Assembly: GCF_019175385.1 (NCBI RefSeq)
Contig: NC_083339.1
Location: 47,602,074-47,666,073 of the forward strand
Direction: 5' to 3'
Source: Lycium barbarum
Lineage: Eukaryota > Streptophyta > Magnoliopsida > Solanales > Solanaceae
Length of the DNA stretch: 64,000 nucleotides
Shown here: positions 11,361-21,850 of the stretch, piece by piece
Layout: each line of letters begins with the position of its first letter
How positions within the stretch are numbered: position 1 is the stretch's first letter
Translations under genes and position numbers: made by a program
Notes under the pieces: model-generated
Seen by the model: only the letters and a program-made list of their open reading frames with translations
Told to the model about the DNA's origin: nothing
The model's database searches: none

Positions 11361-12810
11361 GGTTTTTAAGGGGCTCCTTATACGTCAACTGCCTCCGAAT
11401 ACCTTCGTCTACGGTAATTATCTGCCGCCCTTCACTTTCTTCTTAAAGCCGAGTTCCATTTTCGTATAGTCTGGCCTGTCTATCTTCTTGCTATTTACAC
11501 TCTCGTATTTAACTAGAATATGTATAAGGATATCCAATTCCGATGCCCTCTTTTTCGTCTTTTCTTCTTGACTTTACTCATAACATACCTAAACTCCTTC
11601 TTCCGACTCTGCGCATAACATATCGAAAACTTCTTATCATGAGTTTTCCTTTCATTTTCTGTCGATATCATCATTCTAGTCAACATTCCCATATCTCTCC
11701 ATCCACTATTAGTCCTTTCACTCATTTAGCTCACTTACTGGTAATTCCTTTTAACTATGAGCTTGCGTTGCAGCTATGCGTCCATGTTTTCCGAGTGTTC
11801 CGCTACTTTTGCTCTTAGCACAAAATTCTTACAGTTTACACTCTCTCTATCCCCGCTCATCGAACCTTTAACTATACTTATGACACTATGGCCGAGTAGT
11901 CTTCCACGCACATTCTTTATATTTCATTCCATTTTCCTCTGAGATCCAATCTCCCAGACCTCACATGAATCCTCATTCCACACCATTAATTTCTCAATCG
12001 ACCGTGTCGACCCACTATCCTTGTTCTTCTTTCAATGCGTAATCGGGTTCCTATTATTTTACTCCCAAACGTTCTCTTCTTCCTTCGACTAACCCATTGG
12101 TATACTTTTCCTACTTTCATCCTTAACCTTCCTTAGGTTCCTTCCTCCTTAAACACCTTTCTTCTCATGTTATTTGTGGCATCAACTCTGAAGTTCGTGA
12201 AATTTTACCTTAAACGCGCAAATCCGTCTTATTCTCAAGTCATCCTATTCAGGAAAGCATTTCCATGTCCGAGGCAACCACATTAATCTAGCTGCACGTT
12301 TTATTCCTTTATATACCTTTGAAGGGCCTAAATCTCCTAGCATCGTCGCAAGGCCTAATCATTCTTTTCTTGCTTCACATCCCTCGTCATAGTCACTATT
12401 CCTTTAGCCCCACTTATTGAAATTGGTTCTCGGACCTCAGACATTCCTCTTTTATTCTATATTACCACACTTTGAGTCCTTACCCAAATAGTCTCATGCT
12501 TTGCTGGTAGTTTCTCTCGGGAGCTTCACTCACTGAGGTCTCTTACCTTTTACCTTCTTCCGACACTTTGATCTCTTTATTTTCCATCTACTCACTTACT
12601 TTCTTTTCCAAATGTCGTTGTATTGGAGCTTTCCAATCTTAACCTGTAGTGAAAATAATAAGAGCTTATCTTATAACACTTGTACCATTTATTTTTGCTG
12701 TCACTCGAACTTCGGTACCCTTACTTGATTAATGTCTTCTTTACCGTAGCGCCGGTTACTGGGACTCACATGTCCACTGATACAATCACATATGAGATAT
12801 CATACGCATT

Positions 12811-12813
<3 letters not shown>

Positions 12814-12900
<87 letters not shown>
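12814..12900. repeat. (AT)n microsatellite, expanded copy
   Basis: This is about 87 bp of uninterrupted AT dinucleotides, against about 36 bp at the matching position 2491-2526. Confidence 0.95.
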
Positions 12901-12904
<4 letters not shown>

Positions 12905-13103
12905 CTATCAACTAGCCCACAAAATACTTCCAAACGCTATTCAAGCCTATCCTAATTCCAGAGCTGGGAGGCACTTTCTGTCTCTTCACCAGTCTAGTCT
13001 GCCTCATCCTATGTGGCCTCTTATGGTCTCCAACCATCCCATATACTCTAGTTTCCCTTAGGCCACTCTAGCTTCTCATTTTCTCTTATGTCTGGGTTTA
13101 TAG

Positions 13104-13219
13104 AATTTCTTGCACACTTCCCAGGGGGGTCACCCATCCTAAGATTTCTCCCACCTTAGCACGCTTAACCTCGAAACTTCGATAGAATCCGGTGCCTTAC
13201 TGCTGATATAATCGCGTCC
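13104..13219 (-). pseudogene. 5S rRNA-derived segment inside NA1, copy 2
   Basis: This is identical or nearly identical to 2731-2846, including the extra C in the C box. The A-box core GTTAAGCGTGCT and the C-box core AGGATGGGTGACC are intact in both. A 66-codon frame crosses this segment on the minus strand. It is conserved only because the DNA is conserved, and it is not called as a gene. Because the array is recombinational, the two copies are not independent evidence that the whole family carries the segment. Confidence 0.85.
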
Positions 13220-13929
13220 ACTTTCTCGCATGACCTTTATTACATGATCTGGAGCAAGTCGAAGTCTTACAGATTCCGAGACATTCTCGTAACACGTCTT
13301 TCCCTTTACAATTACTACTTTACCTTTCTCAATCCTCAATATTCACCTTTCACTATGTGTATAACTACCTTTCGTCCCAGATTCCCAGATTCTCGATGGT
13401 ATCGAATATATCTTCATCGCCGTTACTTATGCATACTCGATTATCAGCCAGTTCGGACTTTCAGTCACCATCCTTATATAATAATCTACAGCAAAACTGA
13501 TCATCGACTCTCCCTGAATCGCCCAATAGACCCTGCTCCTACTAAACCTCGAATGCTATCCATCTTAATCCTTTGGGCTGCTAATTGTCTTTCTCACAAT
13601 CATTTTTCACGCCATGCCCAAATCTGTAGCTCCCCTAAAATATCACATTGCACTTATCGTCTGTTTACGATATTTCCTTTCCACGCTTCTTCCTGTTAGG
13701 CGTACCTAGTTAAATGACCTGATTTTGAAAAATTCTAACAGAATCTCCTTCAAAATCTGTACGCAGCAAACATCGACAATACCTCACAGAACATAAGGCT
13801 ATATGACACATTCCAGCCATCCGAAGCTTCTAGTTTCAGGTAACAGAACAAATATATCAATACTTACTCATGTGACTTTCCATATCGCCTCACTTCTTCC
13901 GTCGTATGTAAGGCTTATATGAGGAATTT

Positions 13930-14102
13930 AATTTCCTATGACTTGGCTCTATTGCACGATCTAAGACATAAAGAAGGTCAACAATCCCGAGATGCCCTGT
14001 AGCCGCTTGTTTATAAATGTGGTCGGCTTCACATCATAAATAGGACTCTACCGGACACGAATTTGCAGACGACCCCCAGGACAACCTGCTCTGATACCAC
14101 TT
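13930..14102 (-). promoter_or_regulatory. NA1 primer-binding site and T1-like leader, copy 2
   Basis: The PBS complementary to initiator tRNA-Met is at 14086-14102 on the minus strand, directly inside the LTR. The following leader again aligns with the T1 leader blocks (TTATAAACA, TGACCTTCTTT, TCGTGCAATAGAGCC). Confidence 0.85.
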
Positions 14103-16996
14103 TGTCACACCCTAACCTTGCTAGGGTGTGATGGGCACCCGACCCCATATTCGGAATCGAGCGAACCCGCTAACTCTTATTACATACACAATCTCTTTGA
14201 ACTCTTAAATCAATTAAGAATGACATACATAACAAAGCTTTCAGAAACTTTCTTTTTCATCGTTCTCAAATCAAACAAAATCTGTACTCATATAGAATTT
14301 ATATCATAACACAGAATGACACATTGGCTGATGGAGCCGCTTACAAAACCGACATCCTATACCCACGACTCTGTCTGCAAAGTCTCTAACATCAATCAGA
14401 AATCTTAGCACATATACTCTGACTTGGCAACACTCCAGGGCAAATGGAGCTTGCCAACTCCGCTGGAACATCTTCTGTGATGACTTCTACTCATCTGGGT
14501 GTACCTGCGCGGCATGAAACGCAGCCCTTGAAGAAAGGGGGTCAGTACGGAAAATGTACTGAGCATGTAAGGCAAGAATCACAGTAAAAGAATCATAACT
14601 GATATAAGGGGTGCAGAACATATACAATATCCAAAATATCAAAACTCTTGCCTTTAGAACATCGATCATGCATATCATTATCACATAGCGTACTCGGCCC
14701 GTTATGGGACTCGGTAGATAAAATCATGTCATCTTACTTTCATATCATCATGCATGCATATACATATACATATATATATACCATACCCGGCCCTCTAGTG
14801 AGGGACTCGGTGAATGAAATCATGTCGTACCCAGCCCGTTAAGGGACTCGGTGGATAGAATCATGCATGTGAACATCATATATCATATACATACCGTACC
14901 CGGCCCTCTAGTGAGGGACTCGGTGAATCAAATCATCATATGCCCTCCTGGCCACCATAACATATCATCATCTCATTATATCATCGTATACATATACCGT
15001 ACCCGACCCTCTAGTGAGGGACTCGGTGAACAATGCAGTGGAGTGCGCACGATAACATACCCGGCCCGGGACTCGGTGAAAGACATATTGAGGCGTTCAC
15101 GAGCAGAGTAATGAGAAACTATATGCATATAAATCAAGACTCGATAGATAAGCATACTTACCGACACCTGAAGGCTCAGAAACAAGTTTCGGGTCAATCC
15201 GACTTAGTATAAGAAAGTTATGAGCGTTTGAAGTACAGAACCTTCTACGAATGTTTCAGAAGCCATTTTTGGAAAATCAAAGCAACAATCATATCAAGTA
15301 CCTTTCGGATATCGTTATGGATCAAATCAAATATAGCTTTTGGAATCATATGTACACCTCAAAATATATCAAAGACTCAATGGAATAATCGAACGTGCTA
15401 GCATTTGAAGATCAAAACTTTAGTCATATCAATTATCTTTCGAATGCCATTCGGAAACATATCAAACAGAACTTCCGACATCATAGATACGCATCAAAAC
15501 CATATGAAACAGCTTATGGAAGTCAAGAATATTAGCCATCCTAGTGGCTCTAAGAATAGGAGTTTCTTTGAAATCATACATATGCGTCATTTGCTCGTTT
15601 CATAAAGATCATGCCAAAAGAAAGAAAAGGGTAAGCCTTACATACCTGTCCCACGTCCAATTAGCTACGCTTATTCATCCAAACTTGCTAGTCTACATTG
15701 GAGAGAATTGACATAATCATTAGACTCATCGACATATACTTGTCTTTGTCTTTCAAATGAATTCGTTTATAATCTACCAAAATTTCGGCAGCATTTCCCC
15801 TGTAAATACACCATCCCCGAGAATCTAACTCGGCCAATTTTATCAACAACGATCCGAGAATTCAACTCGGCCAAATTATCAACGACAATATCAACAATCA
15901 CATCTCCAACTTCAACAACTATTTCAAAATATATTCTAACATTAACAACCTTCGTCGCACAATTCAATGGCATTTCATTTATATTCAATTCAATCACATA
16001 TAATCAAGCCAATACCAATGATCTCATATTCAAGTGTTAATCTGAGATCATTCTAACATGATTCAAGAATACTTCGAACCATTCACATAATGTTCCAAAA
16101 AACCCAATCAACATTTTACTTCGCCCGAAACCTTCCAAATTCAACAAGAACAATAACAACACATTTCCTTCTTTCAAATTTAATTACAACAACCCAACTT
16201 ACAATCTTCCAAACACATGTCTCACCTTCAAATTCATGAATTATATTTATAACCTACACATTAGCAACTCTATTCTTATAATTATAAGGAACCATACTAA
16301 TATCACATTAACTTCTTCCATAATCCACAAACGATTACAACTTCATTTCAAACCATTAAATCTTCATTTAACATCATAGAATCCACAACACAACAACAAT
16401 CAAAATGCTAAATAAAATCAATTCATCACATCTCACCAATTCCACCCCTATTCCACTTAGCTCTTCAACTTGGCTAGAGTTGTGCCTTGCATGAATGAAT
16501 GATTTGCTTGCTCCAACTACCACTCCACGTTATAGAGGACCTTCCAATTGGTAGAAAAGCTAGAAGAATATATTTTTTTGGATCGATTTTGCATGGACTT
16601 GTTCGGCCAAGACCATGGCCGAATGGCCTCTTCCCTTTTTCTTCAAGTTTCTTGCATCTTCTAAGGGTGAAGATGAAGAATATAATAAATTTGTCATCTT
16701 TATCTACTTATATAATACACCCATGTGGGCCAAGGCCCACCATGTTACACGGCCACATGGCCCTTTGTTCAAGAAATATTAATTTCCAAAATTCCATTTT
16801 TAACCCCAAATTTTCCTTAATATTTTCATGAGTCACCTCGTGAATTTCCCTTTTTACCCTTAGCCTTTCTTAATATTTCCACATCAAAAATGTTCATAAA
16901 CAACCTGTGTATTAAGCAAGATCAAAATATAGCTTTGCCCTTGACTTCTCACAATTATCTTGGATTATCCGAACGTACAAAATACGGGCTATAACA
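14103..16996 (-). mobile_element. NA1 LTR, second copy (empty site)
   Basis: This 2,894-bp LTR on the minus strand starts TGTTATAGCCCG at 16996 and ends GGGTGTGACA at 14103. It has PBS and leader on one side and a polypurine tract on the other, so it serves as the 5' LTR of the complete internal region. It lacks the L3 insertion and about 110 bp (around 16445-16455) present in the first LTR. The hairpin minisatellite is at 14690-15083 and the conserved AGTAC/GTACT module at about 14545-14563. Confidence 0.9.
14690..15083. repeat. Hairpin minisatellite of the NA1 LTR, LTR copy 2
   Basis: The order of units is the same as at 7607-7997, with a few substitutions inside units but the CCCTCTAGTGAGGG stems kept. 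Confidence 0.85.
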
Positions 16997-17399
16997 TCCT
17001 CCCCCCCCCCCCCCCCCCCCTTTAGAACATTCTTCCTCGAATGTTCATCTGATCTTATGGGGTCTTGTAGCACTTCGGGAGAGTCCCTTTTATAGTTGTC
17101 CTTTTCTTCGTACTCAGTCCTTATCTTTCACCCTATTTTCTTTATAATCGAACTCCGCAGTGTTTACATGAGTCCTCATTCCGTGTCATAGGTTCTCTAA
17201 TCCACTGCGCCAACTCATTATCCTTGTCCTTCCCAGGTTATCTCTTCTCTGTTATTGTTTCGTTACCACACCTTAACAGAAGTCATGTCTTCGGTACGCA
17301 ATCTTTACTTGATGATCCAATATGGCCACAGGCTGTTCCTTGCTCTCATTTTATCTACAGTGTTGCAGCCTCACTTAGCATGCTATAATTATCCATTGG
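16997..17399 (-). mobile_element. NA1 internal domain, fragment of copy 3
   Basis: The text begins with the polypurine tract (20 C on the plus strand at 17001-17020) and repeats the start of the internal region seen at 10024. It breaks off after ATAATTATCCATTGG at about 17399, where an unrelated plus-strand LTR begins. The presence of internal sequence on both sides of LTR 14103-16996 shows that the array is a head-to-tail LTR-internal-LTR-internal concatemer. Confidence 0.85.
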
Positions 17400-18975
17400 T
17401 GGTTGCTATAGATTGTTTGGTGTGCTGGAGTATCGTGGGATTTGCTGTAGTTGTTGCTATACTATGTATATACGAAAATAAAGAAGTGTATTCAAGTATC
17501 GGTATAGGAATGTATATTGGGCTGTTTTGGAGGTGATTTAAGAATGGATGTGATTCTATTTGGATATGTATTTATTGATATTGTTGTTGGTATGATGATT
17601 GATATTTTGGCTAAGTTGGAATCACGAGGATTATTGTGTTTTAGGGAAGATGATGACCGAATATCGCTAGACTTCTAAATAATTACGGATCAGTTTGAAA
17701 AAGTATCCTAATTTAATTATTGGCATATTTGGTATTATTTGTAGATTGGTGAAGCCCAAGACCTAAGTTATGGTTAACTTGAGAAGAGACAAGGTATGTA
17801 AAGTTAACCCTTCTTTCTTTTTGGCATGATCTTTATGAAACGAACAGACGATGTGTATATGGTTCCAAAGGAATTCCTATTCTTAGAGCCACTAGGATGG
17901 CTAATGTTCTTGATTCCCAGAACTTACTTTATTATGTTTTGATACGTACATATGGTTCCAGAGTTCTATTTTGATATAGTTCACAGTGACATTCGAAAGG
18001 TATTTGATATGACTATTGTCTTGATTTGCAATTGATGGTTCATTTTGATTATTCCATTGAGTCTCAGATATGATTTAAATTGCATATAGTTGCTCACTAC
18101 TCTGCTCGTGCGTGCCTCAATATGTCTTTCACTGAGTCCCGGGCCAGGACACGTTTTCGTGCACAGTTTCACTGCATTGTTCACCGAGTCCCTCACTAGA
18201 GGGCCGGGACATGTTATATATATGATATATGATATTGATATGCATGATTTTCATTTCATAAGGCAAGTGTATTGATGTTTTAAAAGTCATACTTGTTTCT
18301 GGTAATCTCTATTTCAGTTATGATCCTCTTTACTGTATTTCATGTTTTATATACTCAGTACATATTCCGTACTGACCCCCTTTCTTCGGGGGGCTGCGTT
18401 TCATGCCCGCAGGTACAGATAGTCGGTTTGGTGACCCTTCAGCATAGGATTTCTACTCAGCTATTTTGGAGAGCTCCGTTGTTCCGGAGTCTAGACTTTT
18501 GATTCAGATCTTATGATGTATATGTAGATGTTTATCCAGGGGTACGGCGGGGCCCTGTCCCGTCATATTTCGCTATCGATACTCTTAGAGGTCTGTAGAC
18601 ATATGTGTGGGTTGTGTATAAGTTCTGCTCAGCTGTGTCTATACGATGTGCTATGATATGATGTTCGTCTGTAGTGGCAGCCTTGTCGGCTTGCATATGA
18701 CATTGATATGTAGTGGCAGCCTTGTCGGCTTGCATATGACATTGATATGTAGTGGCAGCCTTGTCGGCTTGCGTATCATTTCATGATTTGATTTGTTTTG
18801 ACTCCGTAGGAGACAGTTTATCTGCATATACACATACATGACAACGTTTTGAATCTTAGAGTTCTCTTGCAAGTTTCCATATTGTTCTTCGGTTTAGTTT
18901 GACTATATCTAACAGGTACGTATACGGGTGCCCAGGTCAGACCCTAGTCATGGCCCACGGGGTTGGGGCGTGACA
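17400..18975 (+). mobile_element. NA2-type LTR, 5'-truncated, plus orientation
   Basis: The 3' end GGGGCGTGACA is at 18965-18975. Most of the sequence is the reverse complement of the minus-strand LTR at 32085-34832. Shared stretches include AAATTGCATATAGTT, CTCACTACTCTGCTCGTGC and the GTGCACAGTTTCACTGCATTG block. The conserved AGTAC/GTACT module is at about 18356-18376 and the GGCGGGG/CCCGTC hairpin at about 18546-18564. About 1 kb of its 5' part is missing at the junction with NA1. It truncates the integrase of the element to its right. Confidence 0.78.
18670..18773 (+). repeat. 39-bp tandem repeat, about 2.7 copies
   Basis: The unit TGTAGTGGCAGCCTTGTCGG plus CTTGCATATGACATTGATA repeats from 18670, 18709 and 18748 (last copy partial). 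GCCTTGTCGGCY motifs at the same relative place in the T1 LTRs suggest that an ancestral motif was locally amplified. Confidence 0.92.
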
Positions 18976-21850
18976 CCTCTCTTGCCAAATCTCATCACCC
19001 CTTTCACTGGCGATACTTTCAAAAATACCCAATCATCAACCTGGATTTCCAAGTCTCGTCGGTGATTGTCCGCATAAGACTTTTGGTGACTTTGGGCTGT
19101 CAATAATCGATCTCGGATCGCCTTAACCTTTTCTACCGCCTGCTGAATCAATTCGGGGCCTATTAATTATGCTTCTCCTGTTTCAAACCATCCGATTGGG
19201 GATCTACACTTCCTTCCATATAAAGCTTCATAAGGAGCCATTTGAATGCTAGAATGGTAACTATTATTGTATGCAAATTCGATTAGCAGTAAATGATCAT
19301 CCCAACTACAACCGAAATCCAGCACACATGCTCGTAGCATATCTTCCAAGGTCTGAATAGTGCGCTCGGCTTGCCCGTCGGTCTGCGGATGAAATGCCGT
19401 GCTAAGTTTCACTTGAGTGCCTAGACCTTCTTGAAAGGACTTCCAAAACTTGGCTGTAAACTGTGCTCCTCTATCTGTAATAATAGATAATGGTATACCA
19501 TGGAGTCGCACAATTTCCTTGAGATACAACCTCGCATAATCTTCGGCTGAGTATGTAGTTCTAACTGGAAGAAAATGGGCTGCTTTCGTCAATCTATCCA
19601 CAATCACCCATATAGAGTCATACCTGCCACGGGAACGAGGTAATCCCACGATAAAATCCATGTTGATCACTTCCCATTTCCAGGTGGGTGTCTCAATTGC
19701 TTGCAATAAGCCTCCTGGCTTCTGATGTTCAACCTTTACTTGTTGGCAATTTGGATATTGTGCTACAAATTCTGCTATGTCTCTCTTCATGCCATCCCAC
19801 CAGTATATCATCTTAAGATCACAATACATCTTAGTTGCACCTGGGTGAATAGAATTTCGAGAGCAATGTGCTTCTTCTAGAATTCGTCGGCGCAATTCCG
19901 CCACATTCAGCACATATAACCTACCTCGGTATCTAAGAATCCCATCCACCGAAACTTCAAACGGAGACTTTTCTTTCCCATGAGATGCGTCTCTATAACG
20001 ACACAACTGAGGATCTTCATACTGCCATTCCTTTACTTCCGTATCCAAGGACGAGGTTGTGGGATCATTGATACTAATCCCTGCATCACTCGAATCAATT
20101 ACACGCACTCCCAGATTAACTAATCGGTGAATTTCTTGAACCATCTCTTTCCTTTCTGGAGGGATTTCATATAAACTGCCCATCGATCGTCGGCTAAGTG
20201 CATCGGCTACTACATTTGCTTTCCCGGGGTGGTACAAAATGTCCACGTCATAATCTTTCAGCAATTCTAACCACCGCCTCTGCCGTAGGTTCAACTCCTT
20301 TTGGTTGAAAATATATTGAAGACTTTTGTGATCTGTATAGATATCAACGTGGACACCATACAAATAATGTCTCCACATTTTAAAGGCATGAATGACCGCA
20401 GCCAATTCGAGCTCATGAGTTGGATAATTACTTTCATGTTTCTTTAGTTGTCTTGAAGCATATGCAATAACTTTACCATGCTGCATCAATACACATCCTA
20501 ATCCCACACCGGAAGCATCGCAATACACAACATAGCCATCTGGTCCTTCTGGAAGTGTTAAAACTGGAGCTGAGGTCAACCTATTTTTCAACTCTTGGAT
20601 ACTGTGCTCACAAGCATCATTCCATTGAAATTTAGCCAACTTCTAGGTTAACTTCATCAGTGGGGCTCAAATAGATGAGAAGCCCTCTACGAATATTCTA
20701 TAATAACCTGCCAAAGCCAGAAAACTACGAACTTCTATAGGCGTCGTAGGCCTTGGCCAAGTCTTCACAGCATCAATCTTCAGAGTGTCGACTCGAATGC
20801 CATCATCTGAAATAATATGGCCCAGAAATGTTACAGAACTCAGCCAGAACTCACACTTTGAAAATTTCGCATATAATTCCCGGGCTCGAAGAATTCCAAG
20901 CACAATTCTCAAATGATCTGCATGTTCTGATTCCGTGCGAGAATACACCAGAATATCATCAATAAATACTATCACAAATAAATCCAAGAGGCGCCTGAAT
21001 ACATTATTCATCAGATTCATAAACACGGTCGGAGCATTACTCAACCCGAATGACATCACCCGAAATTCATAGTGGCCATATCTCGTTCTGAAGGCTGTTT
21101 TAGGAATATCCGCTTCTGTAACTCTCACTTGATGATAACCCGACCTCAAATCTATTTTGGAAAACCACTTGGCACCTTGCAACTGGTCAAACAAGTCATC
21201 AATTCTTGGAAGAGGATATTTGTTCTTTATCGTCACCTTGTTCAATTGCCTATAGTCAATAGACATTCGTAGAGAACCGTCTTTCTTTCTCACGAACAAA
21301 ATCGGTGCTCCCCACGGTGATGAACTGGGTCTAATGAATCCCTTCTAGTGCAAGTCTTTCAACTGCACCTTTAGCTCTTTCAATTCTGCCAGAGCCATTC
21401 GATAGGGAGGAATAGAAATAGGCTTGGTGTCCGGCAATACATCAATAGCGAAGTCAATCTCTCTTTCTGGAGGAAGTCCTGGAAGTTCGTCGGGAAACAC
21501 ATCTGGGAATTCATTCACTACCGGAACTGACTGGAAAGTTGGCGGCTTTGCCTCGGTGTCATGAACCCGAACTAAGTGATAAATATAACCCTTGGCTATC
21601 ATCTTCCTTGCCTTAAGATAGGAAATAAACCTACCCTTTGGCGATGCTGCATTACCTTTCCATTCAAGCACGGGCTCTCCCGGAAATTGAAATCGAACAA
21701 CTTTCGCTCGGCAATTAACATTTGCATAACACGAGGCCAACCAATCCATACTCATGATTACATCGAAATCTACCATTTTTAGCTCAATCAAATCAGCTTT
21801 TGTCTGACGATCACATATCACAATGACACAATTTCTGTACACTTGTCATG
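18976..21850 (-). pseudogene. T2 pol pseudogene (RT, RNase H, integrase), minus strand
   Basis: This encoded the polymerase polyprotein of a Ty3/gypsy Tekay-like chromovirus. A segment downstream of protease is at 21345-21842. Reverse transcriptase is at 20667-21299, with [22 protein letters not shown] and the catalytic FIDDILVYS (FIDD at 20955-20966). RNase H begins with VVYCDASG, and integrase has an HHCC-type region and the [14 protein letters not shown] and GQAERT catalytic blocks, in one 490-codon frame (19167-20639). An in-frame stop separates the first part from RT (about 21345), TGA and TAG stops lie at the RT/RNase H border (about 20645-20670), and TAA is at about 19164. The end is cut at 18976 by an LTR inside the SPVKGVMRFGK block, so the chromodomain is lost. 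It is not functional. Confidence 0.92.

Larger units (their letters stand above)
10024..14102 (-). mobile_element. NA1 internal domain, complete copy 2
   Basis: This 4,079-bp internal region lies between two NA1 LTRs, with a polypurine tract at its right-hand-LTR-like end (10024) and a PBS at its other end (14086-14102), minus orientation. No retroviral protein domain is readable, although the PBS, the leader and the polypurine-adjacent block are all related to T1. The purine-rich sense strand has only short frames. Those shared with copy 1 are explained by near identity of the copies. It carries the 5S-derived segment (13104-13219), a poly(G) run (11343-11360) and a long AT microsatellite (12814-12900). 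With both LTRs the element would be about 10 kb without the nested LTR. Confidence 0.85.

Noticed and set aside
13104..13219. A functional 5S rRNA gene
   Set aside because: It has many substitutions, a changed intermediate element, extra C in the C box and no T-run terminator. It is not in a 5S tandem array but inside a retroelement.
13139..13339. 66-codon minus-strand frame present in both NA1 copies, looking like a small conserved protein
   Set aside because: Half of it is the 5S-derived segment, which explains its apparent conservation, and no protein family is recognised.
18670..18773. CRISPR-like array
   Set aside because: The 39-bp units are directly adjacent with no spacers, and this is a plant LTR. 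It is a plain minisatellite.
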